This document shows positions 26,120 to 36,089 of a stretch of DNA of 64,000 nt, piece after piece (the stretch's first letter is position 1; each line of letters begins with the position of its first letter). Origin of the DNA: Haliotis asinina (taxonomy: Eukaryota; Mollusca; Gastropoda; Lepetellida; Haliotidae); assembly GCF_037392515.1 (NCBI RefSeq), contig NC_090282.1, positions 55,328,843 through 55,392,842 on the forward strand, written 5' to 3'. The notes beneath the pieces are model-generated. The model had not been told where the DNA came from. It did no database searches and saw only the letters and a program-made list of their open reading frames with translations. The position numbers and the translations under genes are program-made.

Positions 26120-26255
26120 AGTCAGAAATATTCCACCTAAATGACACCACCTGTAAATAATCGAGTGTGGACCATGCGATCCAGTGGTTAACATAATGAT
26201 CTACAACTGGGATCGATAACATGCGTCACATGCATCAGACAGATTCACTACCCGG
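26120..26255 (+). mobile_element. Interspersed repeat fragment (second SINE-like family)
   Basis: Contains AATATTCCACC, then TGTAAATAATCGAGTGTGGA and CAATC/GATCCAGTG-type sequence, matching 44,440-44,500 in order. I associate this family with abalone genomes from memory. Confidence 0.45.
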
Positions 26256-26887
26256 ACAGATGATGGCAAATTGTATGGAAGTTGAAGATGCCCGTCACAT
26301 ACACAGTCTGTAAACAGCCACCCCGTGACTAATTCCTTGATGTGCGCTGACGAGCTGTACACACGGTAACAGCACACACTATAGCACTGTGAGAAATCGT
26401 ACTGACGAAAGTCAAAGCATTCACTAGCAAGGAAAATATGCAAAGCAGCCTCAGCCGTGACGTCAATACGACTTATAAATCACGGTGCAGGTAAGCACCT
26501 TCTTCAGCGGTTGAATGGCAAATATGTTCAAGTAAATAATACAAATGAATAATTAGTGTTACATAAATCATGATTAGTTCAGTCAGCTATCCTGAGTAAA
26601 CTCAGGATATACGCCATCAAACATACAATACAGTAAGATCCGAGTTTGAAATATTCCCGAAAATCTCGTGTTCATTTTGTAATGAAAGGTATCCTTCAAT
26701 AAACAAGTAACTTATATAATTCTGGAAATACATGTTTATTCATAAATAACCGTAAATAAATACTATATGTGCAATTTGTATGATATGATAGAGAGAAAAA
26801 TCTTCCATGTACAACTGTGTGATCCGTATGTGAAAGTAGCTGTCATTGCACATAGCACTACTGAATCCATTTAAGTCAAGTGTTCGG

Positions 26888-28015
26888 TCACTGATCACAG
26901 TCTAATGCTCCTCTGAGGCTAGGGTAAAGATGGGCTTTATATAGCCTGGCTGAGAAGTGCTGCTGAAGAGCGAGATACGTTCTGTGAGTCTGGTCCGACA
27001 GGGCAGATGGCTTGTATGTGCTGTATACCCTTTCGGGTCCCGAGTGAGAGCTGGAGAGAGGGGAGCCGGTCAGTGAACTGTTGATGCTACTGGCGTTGTA
27101 GTAGCTGGCTGGTGGAGAGTAAGCTGTAGGAGATCCCGGATTCCAGGTACTGGGGTCAGGATTGCCTGATGTGCTGTAGGAAAGTGTCTGGGTCGAACCC
27201 TGGGGTAAATGTCCAAGATTTAGGGGACTGAAACCTGGGTAGGAAGATGGAGCCCCGTAAAACCCAATCTGTCCGTACGGACTAACCTGGTGTAGAGTAG
27301 AATTGTCACGGCATTGTTTTGGTGTCGACTTGAAACGTTTGGAACGACGAAGGAAACTGCCGTTACCGAACATGTCCCCACAAGATGGATGCAGAGCCCA
27401 CAGGTTACCCTTGCCTGGTATCGCTGGAGGTCGGGGAACCTTGACGAAACAATCATTGAGTGAGAGGTTGTGTCTGATGGAGTTCTGCCATCTCCGTTGG
27501 TTGTCTTGGTAGTAGGGAAATCTCTTGATGATGTAGTCGTAAATGTCGTTGAGAGTCATCATGCCTGTAGTGGAACTCTCGATGGCCATGGTGATGAGAG
27601 CCACATAGGAATAGGGAGGTTTCTTGTTGGAAAACTGTCTTGTTTGCTGGGACAGAGTTGACATTCCGGAGCAGTTGTCAAGGCTGAGATTGATGTCATC
27701 GTCGCTGTCAGAAGGTAGCGAAGATGATGGTGACGGCAGAAGGTTTTTGTCATCTTGGTCATAATGGTCACTGTGCGAAGTCTCCATGAGTTTGTTATCA
27801 AATCCATTTGCTGAAAGAGGTTCATAATGGGACCTACGTTTAACCATCCCTTCGTCCACGTTCCTGTGTACAGGCAGAGAATACGTGGGCGAGGGAGCTA
27901 CAGGTAAAATGGGGGACGCTGTAGACGACACCTGCCGCACCATAAAAGGGGTGGTCTCGTCTCCATGACAGTACATCTGGAAGGGGTTTACAATCTGAAC
28001 GGCCGAATTCGCCAT
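26888..28015 (-). CDS. FoxAB/FoxB-like forkhead transcription factor, copy 5
   Basis: 375 residues from ATG 28,015 ([12 protein letters not shown]). The in-frame codon at 28,021 is GTG, so I prefer the ATG two codons later. The N-terminus is unique but contains the linker [16 protein letters not shown] and [12 protein letters not shown]. The forkhead is residues about 131-228, with one notable change: PPAIPGKGN where all other copies have PPGKPGKGN, replacing Gly-Lys just before wing 1. After the forkhead, residues [16 protein letters not shown] through [20 protein letters not shown] are almost the same as in copy 6, also at the DNA level. The last ~45 residues ([20 protein letters not shown]...) are unique. 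It is intronless, with TATA at 28,073 and conserved block E about 0.8 kb upstream. Confidence 0.9.
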   Translation of the reverse strand: MANSAVQIVNPFQMYCHGDETTPFMVRQVSSTASPILPVAPSPTYSLPVHRNVDEGMVKRRSHYEPLSANGFDNKLMETSHSDHYDQDDKNLLPSPSSSLPSDSDDDINLSLDNCSGMSTLSQQTRQFSNKKPPYSYVALITMAIESSTTGMMTLNDIYDYIIKRFPYYQDNQRRWQNSIRHNLSLNDCFVKVPRPPAIPGKGNLWALHPSCGDMFGNGSFLRRSKRFKSTPKQCRDNSTLHQVSPYGQIGFYGAPSSYPGFSPLNLGHLPQGSTQTLSYSTSGNPDPSTWNPGSPTAYSPPASYYNASSINSSLTGSPLSSSHSGPERVYSTYKPSALSDQTHRTYLALQQHFSARLYKAHLYPSLRGALDCDQ

Positions 28016-28072
28016 ATTCACCCAAAGGAACAGGAAAATGCTTTAGTGTCGATCCTGTCCACATCTCGGACA

Positions 28073-28078
28073 TTTATA
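28073..28078 (-). promoter_or_regulatory. TATA box of forkhead copy 5
   Basis: TATAAA on the minus strand, about 60 bp upstream of ATG 28,015. CTATTGTTG (28,193-28,201) lies about 120 bp further upstream. Confidence 0.5.
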
Positions 28079-28209
28079 GCAGAAAGGATTCATATTCCAT
28101 AGACGGGCAAACTAGGAAACAATACAATTAGCATCGAGAAAAAGAAAGTCAAACCCCTGCTGCCATTGACCGATCTCACTCTGCTTATCTTCCTATTGTT
28201 GTAGGTAAG

Positions 28210-29615
28210 GGGATGATCAGGTGCCCCAGATCACCCGAGGTTTTCCTGTTATACAAAGCAAACACTTATTATCTGTGTTGACTTAAACACTCCACGCTCG
28301 TTAACATTTACTTATGTGTGTAGGTATAAACGATTTGTACAAAGAAAACTAGAACCTCAGAAGTATTTTGTATGCCATGACGACTTGACACTCAGCATTA
28401 ACATACATCAGTATCGAACAGAAGCAATCTGATGATGATAAAACACATATATACAAAAACCGTATATTTTATTTTGGAATATTGGTTTCGTTAACATTCG
28501 GGACTAATAATGGGGCAACATAACAACAGCTTGCCCTAACAGCGTGGTGACTCAACAACGATGGGAGAAGATACATATTTAGTTTTTATTTTCCCTTCAT
28601 GTTATACATGTTTTATATGTGACGTTCTCCATACATTAATACATCGACGAAGGCACAGACTTCTATTTCCACTTCTTGTTTAAACATATATGCACCGTTC
28701 TATATACACTGTCGCGAAAGCATAAACTTTCATATGGTTAGAGAGGACACGACCAAGTCTTGTTGCCTGTCATCTATAGACATAAGTTGGCCTTGTCGGC
28801 CTCTTTGATGTTGTTACACAACTAACGAGATTAAATCAGCTCTGGATTAGGATTAAGGGAATCCATGTCTTGATAATCTAATTGTAATTTCATTAGGAAC
28901 AGATTATCACTTTAATTCATGAAAGAGAAATATTAATCAATTTCCTGTTTTCTTACGCTTCCTAATGCACCTTGGTCGGAACGTTTGTACCAGGGACCAA
29001 GTCCATGCAAACATTCTTAAGCCCCCGACGCTTGTGCTGGTCAGCGACTGTCCTCCCGCTTAAGGAGGCGACAGTTACTACACGCGTCAATCGTCATAAT
29101 CCTGTTTCAGACGGAGCCAAAAATATTTAAGTACCCGTTGAATATTTTGAATTGAACATAAAAGCAAAGTTCAAGTAAATGGGCACATTACACCAAGAAA
29201 AAATATAAAGAACTGACCTTTAACTATGTCATACTGTCAGCCATCTGTCTGATTTCGTGATGAGGTAAATGTTTATTGTCAAAAGTTTGGTTCATGGCCA
29301 AATTAACTATTTCAAGGAGGTTTCCAAGTTCCAGGGTTTGACTGGGTTAAGAGATTGATTTTGTGTGCTGATAATAATTATTTGGGGCCTGACTCTGAGA
29401 GTGGGAGTTGGAATCTTGGATGGCACTCAACCAAACGAACGCACTAGAATTTGTATTTTACTGAGAAAGTGCCCCAACATTATTTATATCATATTTATCT
29501 ACTTTCTAAATGACCTTGTGTCTTCATGACTATAGATTAAGTTGTAACTACTTTCCGCAAACACTATTTCTTCTGACCAAGATCTTTTATGGATAAATCT
29601 TTTCTTTTAATTCTC
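28210..29615. other. Intergenic region upstream of forkhead copy 5
   Basis: Contains conserved block E. No gene or clear repeat is otherwise seen. Confidence 0.5.
28815..28985 (-). promoter_or_regulatory. Conserved non-coding block E (candidate enhancer)
   Basis: About 0.8 kb upstream of copy 5. It reads GAGATTAAATCAGC, CTGGATTAGGATTAA (as in A and B), CTTGATAATCT, AACAGATTATCAC, ATATTAATCAATTTCC, TTACGCTTCCTAATGCACC. It shares its left part with A, B and F and its right part with C. Confidence 0.65.
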
Positions 29616-29618
29616 TGA

Positions 29619-29668
29619 CACACAACGTTTCGAGATCATTTCAGTCTCCTTCATCAGGTATCACAACT
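29619..29668 (-). other. Possible Penelope-like 3'-end signature
   Basis: On the minus strand it reads CTGATGAAGGAGACTGAAAT then TCTCGAAACGTTG. Penelope-like elements in invertebrates often end with 'CTGA-GAAGG...CGAAACGT'. No coding part was seen next to it. Confidence 0.3.
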
Positions 29669-29669
29669 T

Positions 29670-32530
29670 CTAACAGACAGACGGACAGACACTTTATTCG
29701 GTAATATACGGGCTTATGGTCCAATTTACAGTTGATATGTACTATGTTTATAATGTCACGTGAACACAAATTAAAATAACTATTTAACAATAAATATATG
29801 TTTTAACAAAGATGCAACTGAATGTATAACAAGAGGATTTTGAGGTGTTAGTAAATTTACCATTATCATATTGTTTTTATGGACAAGTGTAATTTGTGGA
29901 AGATATGTCTCTCTCTCTCTCTCTCAGATCTTTATATTTATCGCAAACTAATAGTACATGAAATTCATCTTCCATAAAACGCAATTTACAGTTTGCAGAT
30001 TTAATTAGATCAATATCTTCTTGTTTATGCCTTCTCGAAAAACTGACATTGCAAATTGTCTAGGAAAAGTCTAAATTTACAGATGGCTCTTACCAAATCC
30101 TTGTTTTCTAATAATGTTAAATATTTTTCTGGCTCTATAGCTGATTTTATCGAATTATAATGACATAGAAAGGATGAAGATAAAATACTATAGTGCCAGT
30201 TTTGATAATGCATATCTTGTAATCTTTGTTTTAATGGTGGATAGAAATAGCTCTTCATCACCGAAGTCTTGCTCTATCGAGACAAAAGAATACCCACAAG
30301 TAAACAGCAAAGTTCTAACATTTGAAACCCAGTTACAACTGGTCTTACCATTTTCATCACGAGTTTTTAATAAATTAATGATAAGGATATCGATGTCGTT
30401 CCATCTTTAGTAATTTACACCAATATTTGACCACTCTAACTTAGCTGAGAATGAAAAGAGGACAGCGCCCTACATCGCCTAAGATGGCCTTATTTGAAGC
30501 AAACTTCCCAACCCGTAAAAAACGTTTAAAGTATGATGACTGAACCTTCTCTATTGCCTCACAACATGTTGTGCCCCACATCTCTGGCCCGTATAACAAA
30601 ATCGGCGCAATTTTCCAATCAAAAATAGGACACGCTGTAGGAAATGGAACATTTACAATTTTTTGAAAAAATGTATAAACTGGAATAAGAGCTTAAGACG
30701 CTTGACATGCTAATTGCTTACAAGATACTGACCATGATAATCTAGAAGAAATGAGCAATCCTAAATGCTTATAATATGTCTTAATTTCTAAGGGAGCACC
30801 GTCGTATGTCCAGTGTTGAGCAATTTTATCTCCATTTCTAAATACAATGACATTTGTTTTTTGACTTCCAAACCCCATTTCTTACAAAAAGAAGACAGTA
30901 TGTTTAATTGTTTCTGCAGCCCACTAACAGTATATGAAAACATGGTTACATCATCACCAAAAAGAAGTAACATTAAATCAACAATATCCTGTGTCACAAA
31001 TATACCATAAAAAGAAGTTTCAAATAAGGTATAATAAAATTTCCTGACATCTTAAGAAATTCTGGGGGTAATCCACCCTCACCTGCAGATTTGCCACTTT
31101 TTAAACTTTTCAAAGCATCTACTATTTCCCTATCGGTTATATCACCTGACAAAAGATCATCGGTGAAAGGCACATCATGACAATCTTCACACGAATGTGA
31201 ATTTATAAACTTGGAGATAAAACAGTCAAAATCGTGTACATCAGCATTTTCACTTTTCGGATTTAACAAATTGTTGAAGTAATCGTACCAAATATCAGGA
31301 GATATCGAACAACTTGAAGCATTCCCACGTATAGCTTTCTTTAATGTCTCCCCAAAACTCTTACAGTCTCCATGCTCGGCAGACTTCTTTATATCATCAC
31401 ATATTTTGATATTATAAAAACGTTTCTTCATTTCACAACATTTTTATATTCCGATTTGGCATCCACATACAATTTTAAGTTTAAACCACATTTAAATCGT
31501 CTAAATTTGTTTAGTAGAAAATATTTCCTCGTTTTTAATTGACTACAGTCCTTATTAAACCAAAGTGGTTGCTACGACAGGAGTTTCCGTGTAACTGTAT
31601 CATATCCTCCTGCATTTACTGCACAGTGAATTAATATATCACTCAGCTGTCCTACAGTTCTTCTCCAATAATAAAGTATATGTGTCAAACATATCTATGG
31701 CATCGTTACTATGGAGATATGGGAGTTGACAATCCACAGGAAGCCTGTAACTCATCCACGGATATAATTCAACTTTTTGTAAATCGGAATCTCATTACTA
31801 CCCACTGAAGGGATAATATTCTTAAAATAGCATACCAGTGGATGGTGGTCCGACTTCGTGCGCTGACAAACTTTCATATTTACAACATTATCGGACATAT
31901 TTGAAGAAAGAATAAAATAGTGAACAACACTAGATCCAGCATGTGATATATACGTCATCTTTCCCACGTTATCTGACTTACGTCTTCCATTAACAATATG
32001 AATACTGAGTACTTTACATATATGTAGCAGGTTTAAGTCATAATTATTAACGACAGTACCTAGCAAATGTTGGGGACAAGAGAAGTAGTCGGATTTATAG
32101 TCACCATCAACTGGTAAATAATCAACATCATCACCTATGATATAATCAAATTCATTCCCACTTCTGGCATTACAGTCGCTACACAATATAAATTCTTACA
32201 ACTCGACATAATCATTTACAATATCAAGCAGTTGTCGCTCTAGAATGTCAGTCCCACTCTCTTCACTGTCTATATAGGCTGGTGACCCCTCAGGGTTAAT
32301 GTAAACAAACAGGAGGAAGACCTGGAAGGGGGACAACTCGCTTCTTATTCTGAAAAAGAGAGCGTTATTTGCTTGGCAGTAAATTTTCTCAGAATGAGAT
32401 GCAATATCCCTTTTAATACCAACTGCTAAACCACCAGAAAATCTTCCCCTGGTTGTATATCTTCAAGGGTTACTTGTGAAAATATCATATTCACCGACAA
32501 TACGCTAGGAGACAGCTGTTTCCTCTGTCC
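29670..32530 (-). mobile_element. LINE (non-LTR retrotransposon), decayed
   Basis: Read on the minus strand. At 32,450-31,780 there is an endonuclease domain (FSGGLAVGIKRDI, FVYINPEGSPAY, then NARSGNEFDY, and near its end TKSDHHPLVCYF). At 31,431-30,994 come the linker and first reverse-transcriptase motif (SLKSGKSAGEGGLPPEFLK). At 30,997-30,690 are the catalytic box as FGDD (usually FADD) and KWGLEV...KTNVIVFRNG...YYKHLGLLISSRLSW. At 30,640-29,790 lies the C-terminal region (PILLYGPEMWG, CKLRFMEDEFHVLLVCDKY). The 3' UTR ends with CGTATATTACCGAATAAAGT near 29,690. Much of the reverse-transcriptase palm is deleted and several stops break it, so the copy is dead. Clade not assigned. Confidence 0.85.
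29908..29926. repeat. CT microsatellite inside the LINE
   Basis: (CT)n. On the coding strand it falls between the conserved DKYKD and the TYLP-like stretch of the LINE C-terminus. Confidence 0.85.
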
Positions 32531-32593
32531 ACATGCTGGCCTTGCATGTGGAAAAACAGTTCATCCGGACTCAACAAAGGTCAAAACAATTCT

Positions 32594-32753
32594 TGGGGTG
32601 GTGGGGTAGCCTAGTGGTTAAAGCGTTCCCTCGTCACGCCGAAGACCCGGGTTCGATTCCTCACATGGGTACAATGTGTGAGGCCCATTTTCTGGTGTCC
32701 CCCGCCATGATACCGCTGGAATATTACTAAAAGGGGCGTAAAACCAAACTCAC
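32594..32753 (+). mobile_element. tRNA-derived SINE with 13-bp target duplication
   Basis: The tRNA-like head has A box TAGCCTAGTGG (32,607-32,617) and B box GGTTCGATTCC (32,650-32,660). The body and tail end with GGGGCGTAAAACCAAACTCA. The flanking direct repeat TCAAAACAATTCT is at 32,581-32,593 and 32,754-32,766 without mismatch, which fits LINE-mediated insertion and a fairly young age. The internal RNA polymerase III promoter looks intact. Related copies lie at 45,373 and 63,489. Confidence 0.9.
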
Positions 32754-33164
32754 TCAAAACAATTCTGATAATTAGTTATCAATATCATGCATAATTTTAC
32801 AAATTCTCTGGAAAACAGTTCAAGTACAGATGTTCACACTGCCGTTATATGACGTGTTTGTTAGTGATGATTCATCCTGACGCTAGTTAGGCACTAACAT
32901 CTAAACTGCAGAGTGTAATACATGTAAATCTGCTCTCCATGAACAGCAGTGTTCATGATTCATCGTATTATGTGGGACACACAGAGGACTCTTTGGGTGT
33001 CGTTGAAATGTGTATACAAACGACATGGACATTGAATTCAAACACGTGTAAGAAATTTAAGAATAATGACAGTTAAATATGATGAAGAGTTCTAAGAGCT
33101 CGTTTTGTTCAAACGCAGGCCGAAGAATTGCAACCTAACTCGAAACCTAATAACTACAGAATAG

Positions 33165-33560
33165 TCAATGAAACACTGATCATAATTACAACATCATACC
33201 AACTCTTTGAGCTTTGTGCAGAATTTTTGTCCTAAAAATAAACAAGTTGTTTAACCGTCATTAAAATATTGACATTTGTTACGAAGGAGGATTGCAAAGA
33301 AAGGGACAGCCAGGTTTTCGAGAGAGGATGGAGACTGTACAGCAGAGGTTAATGAATTAATGAATTAAGGACAAGTGTCGGCACTTGTTCCCGTGTCTCT
33401 CGCACACTTTGCTGTCCCTTCCTCGTAACAGACAGTGAAATGTGCCAATGCTTTAATGATACATTGTTGAATACGGTTTTTTTTATTTCTTGGAGACAAA
33501 CTCTGTAAAAAACTTACAGAGTTGGTATGATGTTTTGATTGTGATCAGTGTTTCATTGAG
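33165..33560. mobile_element. Foldback (long inverted-repeat) element
   Basis: The left arm (from CAATGAAACACTGATCATAA at about 33,175) is an imperfect reverse complement of the right arm (ending GTGATCAGTGTTTCATTG near 33,558). Pairing continues inward through CATCATACCAACTC/GAGTTGGTATGATG to GTTACGAAGGAGG/CCTTCCTCGTAAC. Almost the whole ~400 bp can form one imperfect hairpin. It encodes nothing and is probably a MITE or foldback transposon. A target duplication is not certain. Confidence 0.7.
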
Positions 33561-34819
33561 TAGTTTATGCTTAGTAAACAACTCATCGGTCAGCTGCTGA
33601 GTCATGCAAACTCGAAGATGATTCCATCATGTGGCAGAGTTAGTTTTGTAGTCAGGCAACAGAGAAACATCATATGGTTCCAGTTCACGTGGCAGTTGCT
33701 GTGTTGCTGTGTTGCTGTTACATATCACACAGGACAAATAAATCAGTTAACACGCCGGAATCTTTCTAAAGGGATAGTAAATGACATGTGAGTACCTTAC
33801 TCACATGTGTTTTAACATTCATCATCATGTTGTCCATACTTGCGTCGGTTTGGGGAAAATCAATCACCTACCTTCTAATTTTGTATGCTCTTCTGTGCCT
33901 ATGTTTAATATGTGTAAGTAAATGTCACATAATCACCCTCAGACCAGGATTCTGTGACGGGGAACATATATTCACGTCAACTTCTGTATTGAGAGGAACA
34001 CGACGGTGTGGAGCATATTCTTACTCCTTCATCTTAAAGCTAGGAGGTCGAGGTGCATGAGTAAACTACAAAAGACTGGTGGGCGCTTGTCAATCAGTCG
34101 GTGCTGATTGGTAATACTAGTCATACATTTTATTACAATCAAAACAGAGTATGTGTACTTACGCTTTACAGACTATATAGAAGTTCTTGGAATATATGTT
34201 TTACGTTTATCAATTTGTTTTTTTCATCAATGTCGAACTTTCTAGAGCGTCTGTCTACCATCTTCGGAGAGCTTAAAAGGTATTGTGATCTTGTAAGAGG
34301 TGAATGTCACTTTGGAATGGAGAAATACAGTCACTGTAATATGCAAAAGGAAACAAAATATTTACTTAATAAGTCCAAAAACCTCATGCTGTCACTTTTG
34401 CAGCCTAAAATATTTTATCAGTGACAAATCTCTAATCCTTCGTTGCGACACCAAAGCATTTGTCTGGCTGGATGCACTTCATTCAATTTTTTCTTTTGTA
34501 TATGATTCTATATTCTGCTACTACTGCTGCTGCTGACTTTATCCTTGAAAACATCTTCGTTGTGGTATGATTTACAGTCACCGATACCTTTCTTCCTGTA
34601 TCAAGAATCACATACAAATATTTAAAAAACATTTTTTTATTATTTTAGCCACTCATAAACACATGTACAGGATCACCTTCTTTCGTTTTTTTATGAAGAT
34701 GATGGATGTTACATGACCGATGGACCAGTACTGTTATTGCATAACATCATAGCACTTTTTGGATGCAAGTGGTATACACACACGTCTAAAATGTCAGATG
34801 ATTAATAGAGTACTGTTCG
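33561..34819. other. Intergenic region left of forkhead copy 6
   Basis: No gene recognised. Small plus-strand frames show no domains. AATAAA for copy 6 is at 34,637-34,642 (minus strand). Confidence 0.45.
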
Positions 34820-35935
34820 TCAGCCGGTGTTTGCCTTGTTTACAGAATCGCTGACAATATCATCTGAATTATTTTTCGAAAATGTTAAGGCTTGATAAAG
34901 AGCTGGGTACGCCGAAGGTGAGAAATCAGGAAGAGAGCCAGGATACGACATCTGTGGCATGTAGTTCCCACCCAGGAGCGAGTTTCCCGGGGGAGAGCTG
35001 GAGAGAGGGGAACCGGTCAGTGAGCTGTTGATGCTGCTGGCGTTGTAGTAGCTGGCTGGTGGAGAGTAGGCTGTAGGAGATCCCAGATTCCAGGTACTGG
35101 GGTCAGGATTGCCCGTTGTGCTGTAGGAAAGTGTCTGGGTCAAACCCTGGGGTAAATGTCCAAGATTTAGGGGACTGAAACCTGGGTAGGAAGATGGAGC
35201 CCCGTAAAACCCAATCTGTCCGTACGGACTAACCTGGTGTAGAGTAGCATTGTCACGGCATTGTTTTGGTGTCGACTTGAAACGTTTAGAACGACGAAGG
35301 AAACTGCCGTTACCGAACATGTCCCCACAAGATGGATGCAGAGCCCACAAATTACCCTTGCCTGGTTTCCCTGGAGGTCGGGGAACCTTGACGAAACAAT
35401 CATTGAGTGAGAGGTTGTGTCTGATGGAGTTCTGCCATCTCCTTTGGTTGTCTTGGTAGTAGGGAAATCTCTTGATGATGTAGTTGTAGATGTCGTTGAG
35501 AGTCATCATGCCTGTAGTGGAACTCTCGATGGCCATGGTGATGAGAGCCACATAGGAATAGGGAGGTTTCTTGTTGGAAAACTGTCGACTTTGTTGTGAG
35601 AGGGTGGACGTTCCGGAAGCATCAATGCCGACGTGGTCGTTATCTGAACACGATGATGGTGATGATGTGCTACTGCCGTCGTTATCTGATGGTGTTGTCA
35701 TGGCGCCAACTCCTGGAGACAGCTGCAGATTGCCTTGTACGCCTTTAACGGGAAGAGTTGATTCCTCGGGATCTGGGAACGATATGTACGGCTCTGGACT
35801 CGAGTCTGGAGACACGAAGGAAAACATCTGCTGCATGGAAGAAAACGACGACATCATATTGGATAACTTGTCAGTTTCTTCCTTACTATAGTGGAACGCA
35901 TCTGTACCAGCAACACTTGTATTGGAGACCGACAT
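34820..35935 (-). CDS. FoxAB/FoxB-like forkhead transcription factor, copy 6
   Basis: 371 residues, single exon, ATG 35,935, TGA 34,820. The N-terminus ([20 protein letters not shown]...) is unique, with a short [10 protein letters not shown] linker and [15 protein letters not shown]. The forkhead is residues about 122-219, nearly the same DNA sequence as in the other copies. From [11 protein letters not shown] through [21 protein letters not shown] it is nearly identical to copy 5. The end ([20 protein letters not shown]...) is unique apart from a YMPQ also present in copies 2 and 3. TATA is at 36,014, with conserved block F about 2.8 kb upstream. It is the outermost right member seen, since no further forkhead gene appears up to 64,000. 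Family certain, FoxAB probable. Confidence 0.92.
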   Translation of the reverse strand: MSVSNTSVAGTDAFHYSKEETDKLSNMMSSFSSMQQMFSFVSPDSSPEPYISFPDPEESTLPVKGVQGNLQLSPGVGAMTTPSDNDGSSTSSPSSCSDNDHVGIDASGTSTLSQQSRQFSNKKPPYSYVALITMAIESSTTGMMTLNDIYNYIIKRFPYYQDNQRRWQNSIRHNLSLNDCFVKVPRPPGKPGKGNLWALHPSCGDMFGNGSFLRRSKRFKSTPKQCRDNATLHQVSPYGQIGFYGAPSSYPGFSPLNLGHLPQGLTQTLSYSTTGNPDPSTWNLGSPTAYSPPASYYNASSINSSLTGSPLSSSPPGNSLLGGNYMPQMSYPGSLPDFSPSAYPALYQALTFSKNNSDDIVSDSVNKANTG

Positions 35936-36013
35936 AGTGATGTCTGTTAACTGGTGCTTCTATTCTGGGAGATACCGAAGAGTTTGTGTGTTCCATGGGT
36001 GTTTCCAATATTA

Positions 36014-36020
36014 TTATATA
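36014..36020 (-). promoter_or_regulatory. TATA box of forkhead copy 6
   Basis: TATATAA on the minus strand, 79-85 bp upstream of the ATG. CTATTGTCG at 36,079-36,087 is the counterpart of the CTATTGTTG promoter motif. Confidence 0.5.
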
Positions 36021-36089
36021 CCATACACATAATCCATTAAAACTACAACTCTCAGTCCAATAAAGCCAATTAAAGCAGCTATTGTCGTT

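Larger units (their letters stand above)
22726..26887. other. Intergenic region between forkhead copies 4 and 5
   Basis: No recognised gene. It holds a CA microsatellite, a SINE tail, and a fragment of a second interspersed repeat. No clear copy of the conserved non-coding block was found here. AATAAA for copy 5 is at 26,735-26,740 (minus strand). Confidence 0.5.

Noticed and set aside
22725-26887. A conserved non-coding block for copy 4
   Set aside because: Scanned for GGATTA pairs and ACAGATTATCAC. Only weak partial matches (near 24,541) without the motif order were found.
26888-28021. GTG codons as starts for copies 4 and 5 and for the deacetylase gene
   Set aside because: Animal genes start at ATG. 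A good ATG lies 2 codons inside (copies 4 and 5) or directly before the signal peptide (56,267).
1472-35891. Plus-strand frames of 60-106 residues opposite every forkhead domain (e.g. [21 protein letters not shown])
   Set aside because: They are antisense shadows of the forkhead coding sequence, conserved only because the sense strand is.
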